From Aculops lycopersici (taxonomy: Eukaryota > Arthropoda > Arachnida > Trombidiformes > Eriophyidae): 64,000 bases of DNA. The stretch lies in NCBI GenBank assembly GCA_015350385.1, contig WNKI01000005.1, positions 993,228 to 1,057,227 on the forward strand, written 5' to 3'. Position 1 is the first letter of the stretch. The number at the start of each line of letters is the position of its first letter. Positions 11,288 to 23,700 of the stretch are shown piece by piece. A program made the position numbers and the translations under genes. Under the pieces are notes generated by a model. It did not search any database and had not been told where the DNA came from. It was given only the letters and a program-made list of their open reading frames with translations.

Positions 11288-11898
11288 TGTGCTACTTCAC
11301 TATACTCTGTACAAATTCTGCCAGGTAAGATTTCCATGGTCGCCAATTGAATTTGATGATAACGAGATGAGAGATGAGAGATGAAAGATCAGAGATGAGC
11401 GTCGCGCCATCTCCTGCAGAATGCAGTGTAAGAAATGGCAACGCCACTAATAGATCCCATCATCTCGACGGACGTCACAACTCTCAGAAGCGTTACATTT
11501 TTGGACACCACTGCCAGCGCCACTCGCTTGCATAATCGCCTTTCCACATTCGCAACTGACAGGTAGATTTCCCAGGACTTGAGTCGAGTAGAGTTGAGTT
11601 GAGGCGCAGTTGTCGTCGTCGTCGTCGTCGTCGTCATGCCGGTCGTCGTTGCCATCCGAGGCTGAGGAGGCAAAGTGACCAGGTAGAGAAAAAGAGGCAG
11701 AGGCAGAGGCAGAGGCTGCGGCCAAGGCTGAGGAACTCGAGAGAGTGAGAGATGTTGACAGTCTACGGTTGTCGCCGGGGCAGAAGATTCATCGATCTCT
11801 GGTCGGAGTTTGGACTGACAGCGGCACCTGAGGTTTCAAGTTTCTTGCTTCCGGTGTTGGTGGTGGCTGGGGTAGTTGTGGCAGTCGTCACACTTGCG
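11288..11898. repeat. Near-identical segmental duplication R4, copy 2
   Basis: This is the partner of 4805-5410, about 6.48 kb away in direct orientation. The low divergence compared with the old R2 duplication implies recent copying or gene conversion. A hydrophobic open frame starting at an ATG (11752) is shared with copy 1 (5264), but the frame diverges after the duplication edge, and the coding changes I see between copies (Gly to Arg, Arg to Trp) alter the protein. That argues against a conserved gene. Confidence 0.9.
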
Positions 11899-12849
11899 GC
11901 TGCACGCTCGTCAATCGCACCCTGCATCGCTCTCGCAAGTCCTGCGTCTTCTTTTTGGCGCCTATGGGCAAACACATGGGAAGCGAGTGAATGACTATTT
12001 TTAAAGCAAAGCAGCTACTTGTCTTCTGAAACGACAAATGAATGAGCAACTGACAACTAGCAAGAAGACGACGATGAAGCTTGCCGTTGGCCTCAAAGTC
12101 ATCGCCCACCAACGAAGATGACGACCACCACTGGCGAGCGAGAGAACGAAGCGAGCATCTTAGAGTCAACTGGTCCACTTGACTTGACTAGACTTGACAT
12201 CCTGCGGTGCGACGGTCAACTGTGGGTGTCCAGCGCGCTCGCCTAATGTGACGCTTCGCTCAAATGTGGAAAATTGATAAATTTGCGCGCCACTCAGGAG
12301 AGGGAGAAGAAGATGTGGCACTGCGACGGTTTTGGATTACCTGTGGCGACGACTGAATGAATCAGTTCAAGCTTCAAAGGTTGGTGTTCAAGTCGCTCAG
12401 ACAGCTTATAAGGTGGTCGTCTTCGCCGAGGTTGCAACCAAGAAAGTGGGTGGAATTCGAGCGGCACTTGCCGACACTTGATCCACCGATGGACCGATGG
12501 ATTTTTTCCCTCTCGCTCTCCCTTTGCCATCAGTTGTTCAGGTTAAAGGATGTTGCTGCTGATGTTAGTGGCCAGCAATAGACTAAAAGTTTGTCGTATT
12601 GCCACAAAGAGATCACGTCTCTCACCATCTTCACAAAGAACCACCGAGCTTGGGTGGTGCGTTAAGACTCTTCGAAAAAAGAGTAAGGAGTCAAGAGGGA
12701 GGGAGAGCGAGCAAGCAAAATGTCACCAAGTGGCGACATCATCCATCATCCTAAATCTAATGTTAGCCTCTGCGCTGAGGTCTCGAGAGGAAAACATACA
12801 CTAACAACTGGCCAACTTAAATCGAGAGGGAGAAGGGGAATAAGAGGCA

Positions 12850-12927
12850 GAGGGAGAGCGAGAGGGAGAGGGAGAGGGAGAGGGAGAGGGAGAGGGAGAG
12901 GGAGAGGGAGAGGGAGAGGGAGAGAAA
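12850..12927. repeat. (GGGAGA)n tandem repeat
   Basis: About 78 bp of nearly perfect GGGAGA hexamers. The plus strand reads as Arg-Gly repeats and the minus strand as Ser-Leu repeats, which creates false open frames. GAGAG-type DNA can also bind GAGA-factor-like proteins in arthropods. Confidence 0.95.
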
Positions 12928-15020
12928 GATGAGGATGAAGTTCATTTTGCTCTCCGCCACTTCATCATGATAGCTGAGTGGCTTTAAATCTAATGCTGTG
13001 TAACCCTGCATTCACTACTCTTGGTCGACCAGCTCAGCGGCCCAATGAGCAGCCGCCGAGTGGCTGTTGTCGCTAGAAGGGAGAGATCAATTTTTCAGCA
13101 ACTAACGCCACTTGTCTTAGATTGGAACGAACAGACGACAAGGAGTTCAGTTTGCTGGTAGAGAGCAATTCATTTGGAGGTAATTGAGAGCGACGACATT
13201 AAGAGGTGGTGTTGGTGGTGGCCAGTAGAGGTAATCATCTTTTTATATTTACTCTACTAGTTGTTGTTGTTGTTGTGCAGTCGCTGCTATTCATTGGTGC
13301 ACCTACATCTTGCAGCCACTTAATGGTGGTGTCCAAATCAGGTGAGTGCTGAGCAAATGTGCTCCAGTCGGTGACCAACGCTTGTTAGCGTTCACCGAGT
13401 GATGGTAGTGGTGGTGGCCAATATCATGTTCTATTCTCGTCCTCCTCGGCAGCTATAGTTCGAATGAAATTTTGAGGAGCAGACTAATCTTTGGCAAGTG
13501 TACTACCAACATGGTCATCATCAGAAGCAGCAGCATCATAAGCGAAATGATCATCCCGAGTCATCGATTAATATTAGCGGCATCGACCAGAGGCGACAAT
13601 TCGAGTTGCATTTGGCATGTTCAGATTATGTTCGGGCGGCGACTTGTTAGGTGGTGAGCTCTGCGGCAAGCTGGCCGCGCAACCAGCGAGCCATGTGGTG
13701 AAAACGATTTTTCATCAACAGTTTGTTTGAACAGACCCCGCAAGCATTTTGCTCTAGAAAGGGAAACCCAAGGTCACTCGTCGTCGAGCGAGTGACACCA
13801 AAGGTAAGTGGTCGTGAGCTGACATTTGATGTATAAGAGAGCGAGATATAATCGCAAACTTCTATAACCTACATGATTCTAACAGAGACAACGGCACGCA
13901 CACCTTCAGCAGTCTGATGATTGAGCTGGAAGTCCCACCTCTAAGTTTAGATTTGCTCCACAAGTAAACTGTTGTTTTATCCCTCGAGAAGCGAGTTGAT
14001 TTCAGGTGAATGATATTCTTCAGTTGGCTAGAACTGAATTGAACTCTCGGAGCAGAAACAGAGACCAATTGTGCTAAACTGAAGGGGGAGGGGGAGAAAC
14101 TTACGGTGGCAGAGAAGGAAGAGAAACAAACAGACCAACTCCACTGCAGCACCTGACAGCAACGGTGACGACGAGATGCGCTAGTGAGATTGTTGCTTGG
14201 ACCATCGTCGTCGTGTAGCTGCGCTGACTCACGGGCAACAACAAACATCAACTCGTCGGGCCATTGAGCTAGTTTTTTGCGCGTCGTGACGACACTAACG
14301 ATTAATTTATGAAGATTAATTAAAGACGAAAATATATCAAAAGAAATCCCCCGGGCGACGGGTAGTTGGAGTCGGCTGGTCGTCGTCGTCGTCGTCGAGG
14401 TGGAAACTTCAACTATTATCATGATGATTTGCCTTCTCCGTTTCTCTGCTCCGCATTGGATCACATCGTTGAAAACTCAACGGCCAGCCAGTCGGTTGGT
14501 TATTCAGTTTTGAGTGCTGCATCAATCTTTCGCCCAAGTCAAAGCTGAAAGACCGACCGCCAAGTTCAAGTTCACCATCGAGATTTAAATTTAGTTGCTG
14601 CCCAACTACCTGCCTGCCGATCATTAGCCGATCAGGTGGTGGGTAGGCCGCTGAAGGCTGGCGAGCAAAACACAGGTGACGCAACTTGCAGCGCGCGCTT
14701 CTTGGCAACTCATCGATTTCCTAGCCTCGTTGTGTCTCGTCGCGCTCCGTCTAGCTGCTGTTGTTGCCTGATGATTCCATTAGTAGCTAGTCACAGGAAC
14801 ACTGGCCTGGTGGCGGTCGGGGGGGACAGGCAAAGTGGAGGATGAGGAATGATTGCGATAAGACATCAATCCATCAATAATATCCAGTTTCCTCCTTCGT
14901 TTCGCGGCGAGCCAGGTTCGCGGTTGCGCGTAACCTCAGCAGCAGCAGCAGCAGCTATCGTAACTGTCGAGATAGTTACGGCGCAAAGCTTATAGGCAGT
15001 ATAGATAGCAGCCAAGTCGG

Positions 15021-15070
15021 CGACTGACTGACTGACTGAGCGACGAAGTGAGTGAGTGAGTGAGTGAAAA
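15021..15070. repeat. (CTGA)n followed by (GTGA)n tetramer runs
   Basis: GACTGACTGACTGACTGAG is followed shortly by GTGAGTGAGTGAGTGAGTGA. Simple sequence. Confidence 0.9.
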
Positions 15071-15202
15071 GTGAGTAGGAGGCGGAGGAGGTGGAGTTGT
15101 GATACGAGAGATTGTGGCCCACAACTCATATTTCGAGACGCAAGCCAAGTGCACAGTCTCTCGGGCGGCCAGTGTCGATGGGGTGCGATTTCTCCTCATG
15201 TG

Positions 15203-15236
15203 GTTGTTGATGTTGTTGTTGTTGTTGTTGTTGTTG
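15203..15236. repeat. (TTG)n trinucleotide run
   Basis: Nearly uninterrupted TTG/GTT triplets, typical of slippage. Confidence 0.9.
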
Positions 15237-15592
15237 GCATCAGGTCTGATATGAAGACGACGACGCGCGCGACCTGCCCCCTCAACGTGTCCCTGGTCCT
15301 CATCGTCGTCGACGACGCCGCCACCGCCGGCGTCAAGTCATAGGCAAAACTAAACGAGACTCTCTTGCATACACAAAAGACTCTCGCCGTCATGTTGAGT
15401 CGACGGCCGGAGAGTCGGTGGTTGCCGCGGGCAGGCGAGCGGTTGAGCCGTCGCATTGGGCGGCTATAAATCATAGGCAGCCAGAGTTAGTGGCGGAGAT
15501 CACAAGCCTTGATTTATGACTTGACAGGCGAAGAGGAAGGAAGGAAAAATTTTTTCTCTCAAAAACTCGACTTGACTTGTGAGTTTCCTCTC

Positions 15593-15615
15593 GCTCTCTC
15601 TCTCTCTCTCTCTCT
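15593..15615. repeat. (TC)n microsatellite
   Basis: An uninterrupted run of TC dinucleotides, preceded by a CTCTCGCTC stretch. Confidence 0.95.
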
Positions 15616-16660
15616 ATTTAAATGCTGCTCGATGCTCGCCTTTTAGGTGGCACTAGTGATGCTCAGTTGGTCCTTGGCCACTCCGACTCTGTTGCGACTA
15701 TTTCCAAGCGACTCAAGCCAGAGATTGAAAGGCGCCTGCGTGTCAATTCCTCTCACCTTCTGTCGCCTGCTTTGCGAGTTTTGGCTCAAAATTATGGCCG
15801 CGAGATAGGGAGCGAGAAAGATGGAATGCTAATGCGAATGAAGGAGGGGGAAAAATGGTCACCATTCGATCATCGCGCTTCTGGCCTGTGAAAGTTGCGC
15901 GCCTCAATTTGCTATAGAAACTTGCCTTACTATAAGAAGCGACGAGAGCAGAAGCGTCGGCTCGGACAGGTAACTGCAGCACCAGCAATGGCAACAGATC
16001 AATCACACGTCCGTCAGCGCTGACGCGTGAGTGACGGTAATTGGCCCGCTCCACTTGCTAGGCGGGCGAGGTTTGTGCGTTGCCACCTCCTGTGAGCGAG
16101 CGAGTGAGTGAGCGGCCCGCTAACAAGCCACTTGTTGATGTAGCGGCGCCCCTCTCGCGGTTGTGGTGGTGGCAATAGAGACACACAGGTAGAGTCACGA
16201 GTCAACAGGCGTCATCATTTGTCTCGTTGGCTGTCGGGAGTCCATCAGTCTTGTTGCTTCCACTTGACGCTTGCGTGTGGCGCGTCTATATCGCTCATCG
16301 TAGCACAGGTAACTTTCCTATTTGTTGCTCAGGTGCACGACTGAACGAACAACTCGCAAACTGAGGCGGCAGTTTGTCGCTTGGGGCGCGAAATGCCGGC
16401 GCCAGATTATTAAGAGGGGCAACAAATCAGCTGACCAACAAGAGCCAGGAGAGAATTATTCTAGTTGCTCTCGCAAATGGCGATTCCAAAATGTCTAACT
16501 GACCGGCCAATCGACTGCAAAGCAAAGGGCAACTCTAATTTTTATCAGCCCAAAAGCACTGATACTAAACTCGGCGATGAGCTCGGCTCCTGTTGCTCGA
16601 CTCACCTACTCGTCGACTGGCTGGCATCCGTTTGCCGAGAGCCGACAGGAGAGCACACAA

Positions 16661-16683
16661 AGAGAGAGAGAGAGAGAGAGGAG
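16661..16683. repeat. (AG)n microsatellite
   Basis: A run of about eleven AG dinucleotides. Confidence 0.95.
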
Positions 16684-19410
16684 CGTTCGCTTCCACTGCA
16701 ACTTTCAGTCAGTCCAACAGAACTGATGGACTGACTGGTTGACTGGCAAACTGACTGACTGGTTGGCTGACTGAATGATGGTAGCAGCAGCAGCAGCAAT
16801 GGCAACGATGGCAGCCGAGAAGGAGAAGATCAAAGTTACTCATGGAGTCGCACACAAGAATGGCAAATGCGATGGCCAACTCAAAAAGTCAGAGATGAAC
16901 ATCATTAATTATGTTTGAAATGCTGACAGGCGGCCAGTCGGTTGAAGCTTCGCCTCCTCCCTTTTCTTTTTCCAACCGAGCAACTATTTTTCCAGCGATA
17001 GAAGTGGTATCAAAATTTCCACGTTGCTCTTGCTCTCGATCTGATTCTGTTCGTTGCTCAAACTTTGACTTGTTGTTGCTGTTGTTGTTGTTGTTGCTCT
17101 TGTTGTTTGATTTTGCGCTTTTATTTCTCTCTTTCTGCCTGCCAAAGAAAGTATCCGGCGAAACTCTCCAACTCGGCGCCCGGAGTCGTCCGCAAAACCA
17201 AAAGTCATCAGTCGGCCGGTTGGTTGGTAGGTCGGTGGGATTTGGCATGTGAGATGCGCAACTGGTTTCCACATTATCAGTCTCAAGATCATCATCATCA
17301 TTTTTGCTTGCGCTCTCATCTCATCACACAAATAAAAGCGTCAGGTGGGCGCCTCTATGATGATTCCCAATCTCTAGACTTGAGCCGGAAGTTCGACGTG
17401 AATCTATTCCGTTGTGCAAGGAGAACAAGACAAGAGGCTAAAGCGCGTGTTTTATAGCAAATAAATTATTATTATGACTTCGTGGCTTCGTCGCTAGCGC
17501 GTCAGGTGGTCGGTCGTTACATTATTTCAGTCCTTTGGTCGCAGCTTGCAATCCGATAACTCAGTCAGCGCAAACGGCCACCTTCACGACGACGACGACG
17601 ACGACGTTAGCCAGACCAAACTAAACTCTGCGTCAATCAATCCTTTCCCACAAAAGCCGGCGCCAATCTGCAAGTGTGAGGTCTGGTCGTTGCATGTTGA
17701 TGATACTCGACAGGAGTGTTGCCCTGCGCTCAGCTAACATCGCTGGCCATTTCGCTGACAGTCTACATACTAAAGATAGACAGACCGAGGGAAGCGCGCC
17801 ACGTTTGGTAGAGTTGATTGACGGCCACGGTGGTTACATAACTAATGCCAACCAGCCAGCCAGACAAATGGCTGGCAGAGTTTGTTCGCCGCGAGAGTAT
17901 CTCACTGTTAGTCTGATGGGCTCGCGAGTTGAGTTGAGTTGAGTGAGATTGATCTGTTTGGCGCCACTTTGCTCTCTGGCTTCTCGGAAGTGGAGTCCCT
18001 TTTTGTAGCTAGCGACTGACTTTGAGGAGAACCAGCGAGTGAGTTACGAGCTCGCGGCGTTGACTTGCGCAACGGAGAAGCGCGCGACAGACACACAGAC
18101 AGACAGGCACAAAAAACTGGACACCCGCTCTGGGAACCACAGACAGCCTGCGACAGAGGAAACCAGAAATAACAACCAACCCAGCGAGCAACGAATGGGC
18201 AAACGGCAAGTGGATATGATGGAGGCAGGGAAAGAGACTCGCGACTACAAAGGATAAGCACGTCACTTTGGACTCCTCATAGTCAGTGACGCGAGAGCGA
18301 ATGGGCCAGCGTCTAAAAAGCAAGCCGGCTTCTCATGCGCCAATCCAATTGGCAAACTTTTGTGCCGTCGGTGGCGCGTCACATTCGCGCTGCTCGTTTG
18401 ACTGTAAAATAAACACACAAATCAAATTAATGATGACACTAATTACGCAACGTTCCACCATCAACTGGACCACTACTGCTGCTGCTGCTGCTTTTGTCGC
18501 CGCCGCCGTCATCGTGCTGTTGGTCGTCAATGGTGGCTCTAGTGCGTGCAGATCGTCAATGAAATGGACCAATCTCACTGCGCCGCCTGTCGATTTTTAG
18601 CGGAAGTTCCTGGCTCATCTCCATTTCCATCTCCTCTCTCACAGAGGCTAACCCAAAAGTAGAGGACCACGACGAGATTGATGGATTGTAATCAAGTGAA
18701 TGGATTTGCATTCTATCTTTCACGACTCGAATTGTCGCAGCGGCAGCAGCAGCAGCAGCAAAAGAGAAGCTTGTGACAGAGGGAGGCGACAAACGGAAGG
18801 GGATACTACAAATTCTTATACTTACACTTGTCAGTGGAATTGTCGATTTGTCGACACGAAGCTACAAATTTCCTTCTCCCAGGATTCCACTCGCTGGTAT
18901 GTGCGAGAAACTTGATGTGCTCGCAACTCGGGGCATAGCGACACCTCGAGACAAGAGACACTAGCGCCGCCGACGAGTGATTCATGGTTCTTTGCCAGTG
19001 ATCACTTGGTACCGGATGCGCCACCACAACCAAGACGACGACTGAGACGATGACGACAACGACCACGACATCGAGTAAAGAGATCCAACTTCGACGATGA
19101 TAGACAAACAAACGGCTCAAGTTCGCACACCAACATTATGAGCATCCAGTAAGTTGTTGTTGCTGTTGTTGTTACTGTTGTCCATCCACTTGGATTTGGC
19201 ATCAAGCGCGCAACTCTAGCGAGCCCGCGAGTTGACATAAACGCGACTGGAAATGGCGCAACTGTCGCTAGGTCCCCCTCACTCGCTCAGTCGCTCATTC
19301 AGTCACTGGGCGAGCGACACTTTTGCTCTGCTCTTTGTCGCCGCCGTGGTGCGAGTGATATATGGCCTAAGTGGACAGATGTGTGCGCCATATCGTAAGT
19401 CATATAGCTA

Positions 19411-19433
19411 GTCAGTCAGTCAGTCAGTCAGTC
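19411..19433. repeat. (GTCA)n tetramer run
   Basis: About six perfect GTCA units, followed by CAGCCAGCCAGCCAG. The same unit appears again at about 27833-27852. Confidence 0.9.
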
Positions 19434-19925
19434 ACTCAGCCAGCCAGCCAGTCGGTTGGTCTCTCGGAGTGACTCTTTCGCAGGCGACCGACCAGACGGT
19501 CGCGCCGACCGTAGATTTGTGGCTTGCGAGCAACGCGCAAAACAACCACCGACCCCACGATCAGACCCAAGTATCAGCCCAACTTTTGTATACGTGTCCA
19601 CAGAAGTTGCCTCCAACTGAAGACAAAGGGCCAAACAAACGACGCTGCTGCCGCGCCCGACTACAACGAATGAGAGGACAGCAGTGCAAATTGTGATTTG
19701 TGCCCATTATTTCCGCCCATAAGACACAGCAAACACTCGCAAGGCGGAAGTGGCACAACGCAACCATTGCGTCGCACTCGTCAGAGTGTCGGCCTCAAAT
19801 GTTCGCATGCAACACGATCCCTTCTCCTGTGTTTCTGTAAGATTTTCGGCTAAAGTCATAACAAATGATATTGGTGATATTGGCACTTGCTTTATGGATG
19901 GAATCAAATCAAATCGAATCGAATA

Positions 19926-19984
19926 GAATTAGAGTCAGAGTTTGAGTTTGAGTCAGAGTTTGAGTTAGAGTTTCAATTTGAGTC
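19926..19984. repeat. Imperfect hexamer tandem (GAGTTT/GAGTCA)
   Basis: Roughly ten units alternate between GAGTCA, GAGTTT and GAGTTA across about 60 bp. Confidence 0.85.
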
Positions 19985-20633
19985 ACAAACTTAGAGGCCA
20001 ATAAATTTTCGTCCTCCTCCCTCCTTCGAAAGCGTGATTTGCGCGCACTAAATAACGCAAATCGCAAGCAATCAGCAGGCGAGTTGCAATCTGGGAGCCA
20101 GACGAGAGTCACGTCATAAGCATTCATTGACTTATGGTTCAGCAAACACTCGTTTCTTCCCTCGCCCAAGTTTTGCTTACATTTGTCTCTCGCGAGTCGC
20201 TACTTGCCACTTGCAAGCTACAAGCAAATTCGGAAACAAACGTTGACTTTTTGGCCTGAAGTGTGGGCCAAATTTTATGGTTCAAGAGGGAGAGAGTCAG
20301 CTTGACGTAGGAATATTGTATGAAATTATGATTATGGTCTTGGTTTTGGTTGCTCCTTTACATTCGCCTCGATCAGCGAAATTAAAGTTTAGAAAAGACT
20401 TCGTGCCCCTCAAAACTCAAAAGGGTAGAGGATGCTGATGGTGTGATTTGCAAAAATAAAGGGTTTTTGGAAGCTGCTCAAAAACGGGTAGATGCCAGTA
20501 GATAGGATAATTGGAGACTTGAGAGATTTACCAAATCCACGAGAAAAGAGCAGCGAGATGGAAGTAAAACTAAGGCATCAGCAGCTCGAGCAACACGAAC
20601 GAGGGAGTTGAGTTATGGGAAAGTTGTAGTCGA

Positions 20634-20707
20634 NNNNNNNNNNNNNNNNNNNNNNNNNNNNNNNNNNNNNNNNNNNNNNNNNNNNNNNNNNNNNNNNNNN
20701 NNNNNNN
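20634..20707. other. Assembly gap (74 N)
   Basis: Unresolved bases, bounded on the right by a (GA)n run, so the gap probably spans a microsatellite. The true length is unknown. Confidence 0.99.
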
Positions 20708-23700
20708 GAGAGAGAGAGAGAAACGAGATTTAGAATAACACAACGTAACCCTTCATTTCCGGTTTAGTGCTCAACCCACTAGATTTCCACTCTGATCTCT
20801 AGTTGTGTCTAAATTTATGGTTGCTTACTTCTCTATGGTGGCATCACTCTTTGGTGCAATCGCGAGGTTCAAACTTGCGAAAATAAAGGAGACTCATTCA
20901 TGTGAAAGGGATAAGATATCAAATAATTGCCTGCCGATTGTGACTGTGGTTCCCATTTAGATTTAGACATCCGATTCCATTTCTCTCTCTCTCTCCATTC
21001 CAATGTGATACCAGATACAATTCGGTAAATCACACAGACATACACCTCTACCAGCGGCAGTCGCAGGCAAACAAAATCTAAGTGGCAGTTCAATTAACGT
21101 TACTATCACTTGGGACAAACGCTCCAAACTTTCGACTGGGTGAGAGTTTGCCTTTGTATCAGTTCTCGGCAAAAGTTTTAGTCGAAGGGGAAAAGGTTGC
21201 CTAGATCAGTAGAGCGAAAGGGCAACTTACACACATTTGATGTCAGGTTATTACCTAGATGTACCGCAAAACGTTGCCGTTTTGTCCCTCGATACAACAA
21301 CTCGGCAGCGAGGTATCAATTGACACTCGCTGTCTATAAAACGGATTACAGCTGATAACATTGGTGCCCCTTATCGATTTAACAATCAATATTTTGTCGC
21401 CTCCAATGATGGCGACGTCGTCGACGACGACGACGATAAGAATCTTGAGTAAGGGAGCTGAAACTAGCAGCCCCTTACACAAGTGTTAGGGTCACTGGCG
21501 CCGACAATCGTATTGCTAGATCTGATCATTGCTGTCGTATGTTTTATATGTATCTCTCTGATGCGCTGTCCGCCTAATCGAATGGCATCTCAAGAGAGTG
21601 GCCAGCGCTATAAGTGCGACGAGGCTCATCTAACGCGTGGGTGTCGGCGGCGGCTGAGTTACATAATAGTTGCCGAGTTTACGCTTCGTCGAGTAAAGTG
21701 GCAGTCATTCCAAATGACTAACGAGGACGACGAGTCGTGATTGCCTGAGAGGAGGATAAAGAGACAGGGAGAGAGACGGAGAGTTGAGTATTTTTCCCTT
21801 CTACCATCGAGTCACCATTACTATCGCGCTACCAGAGGCAAGCGAGAGAACTAACCTTGAATGTGACGATGACAAATCGAGAAATTAGCGTGTGACAGGT
21901 GAAAATTTTCCTCGAATTGATTGAGTAGGTAGTGCACTCGTATGAGTAGTTGCCGGTCAGGTTCTTTATTTTGACGTTGCGACGAGTGACAAGTGGCAGC
22001 GGCAGAGTTAACAGGTTGCAGTGCAGTCCTTAAGAGAGCAAAGCGTAGCACAGGTGAGAGAAGAGGGAAATAAATTTTTATCTTTGTGGCTTCTTCATTT
22101 GCAACAATAAGCAGCGAGTTTTCCTTCCCTCTATCCCGTTGACTTTCTCAAAGATTTGCAAACATTAACCCTTCTCCATGGACAACATTAAAATTTCGAG
22201 GTAAACAGAAGCAGCAACAGCAGCAGCGACAACAAGGACATGTAAACTATAGCCAGAGTAAATGGAGTCTTTTGATTCATTTGATCTTATCTTTGCCCTC
22301 GCAGAGTCGAGTGCTCATATCTCGCATTCAAGTTTACTCGGTAGGTTGCAAAGAGAAAAGACGAGACACTCACAACAACCACCGACTCGATGACAGCCAG
22401 GCGACTGCGGCGCTGAGAGCAAAGGAGTGGCCAACGGGGCAACCAGCCAGCAAGCGGACAACTCGAGAAAAAGAGAGAGGGAGACGACAAAATCTCGGCT
22501 TAGCTTGCAATGATCATTCAAGAAGAAGAAAAACTCATTGGGGGGAATGAATCCCATGATGGAGTCTCAATGATAAATGAACATCATTAAGCATTTAGCG
22601 CCGCAACTAGCGCCACCGGTGTCGCCGAAATGAGAATACATGCAAGGCTTGTTGTTTGATATTGTGACGCAACTGGCAGGTCGTCTCCTTCTCGTTTGAT
22701 GATCATGATGATGGTGATGTCCACTAAACTTTAATGAGCTTTTCACTGGTACCTTTTGCTACTACTACTACTCCTGCTGCTGCTGTTGTTGATATTTTTG
22801 TTGGCCACTTTTGTCGTTTGCTCTCGCCTTTGTCCTGTGCATTCTATTCATCGGGTCGGTCAAATTATGACTGCTCATCTTTGAATTGGATTTTCGACAA
22901 GTCTTTTGGAGCGACGCAAGTCGTTGCTCTTTTTGGGATTTAGTATTCTTAAAAGATCCCAATATGCGCTAGCCGCTTGCACTGGGCGCTAAAGTGGCAT
23001 TTTTTAGCTTACTTTACTGACTTTGTCGTTGCCCAGTCGCTCAAGCCGAGGAGAAAGTTTATCGCTTGCAATCATCATTAGCCAAATAGCATTTACTCGC
23101 CAAAAGACACCAAACAACAAGCGGCTAACCAAATCTATCTCGGCGCAGAACTCCCTAATGTTTTGCCTGTCCGTCGATGCGAACCAACTCCCTCGTGCGC
23201 GCGCTTTCCCCAACCGGCGGATAACCGGAAACATGGACAAGAGGACGAAAAGTTTACGGGTCGTTTACGTAATAACTGAGTTGCTTAACTCTTAAACATA
23301 CATATATAGAAATATAAATCACAACACAACAATGGAGAAAGTGAGCATTAGCCAGAAGCATTGGTGGCCCACACAACCGAATCAACACGAGGCCAATGGT
23401 TTACATCATATAATCGTGGTTGGTGTCGAGGTTGAGGATGGTTTAGTTAGCGAGAGTGTTTATATATTTGCTCTGCTTTATGTGAAGCATGAGGGAGCAA
23501 AATAAAGACGTTCAATGCTGGCCACCGAGAAAATCGCAAAGTCTTGGTTAATGGTTGGATTTCTAACATCGAGCCAAATAGCGCAAAAATCAAATTGCAA
23601 CTCCTTCCCTTTCGCCCTCTCGCCCGCTTCTTTTATGAGATTTCATAGATATCAGATTACCTTTTGAGAGAAATCCAAAAGTAACCCCCAACTTCCGGTA

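Larger units (their letters stand above)
11899..20633. other. Non-coding region upstream of teashirt, part 2
   Basis: There are no recognisable exons. It is dense in microsatellites (listed separately) and short direct tetramers such as CAGT and GTGA. Many overlapping open frames on both strands are composition artefacts; none shows a domain, and opposing frames are equally long. Confidence 0.45.

Noticed and set aside
12720..13011. Arg-Gly-rich and Ser-Leu-rich peptides
   Set aside because: They are two-strand translations of the GGGAGA hexamer array.
16889..17457. Open frames of 113-130 residues on both strands
   Set aside because: They contain homopolymeric stretches (Leu, Cys, Asn runs) from a GTT/TTG repeat and have no domain or convincing start.
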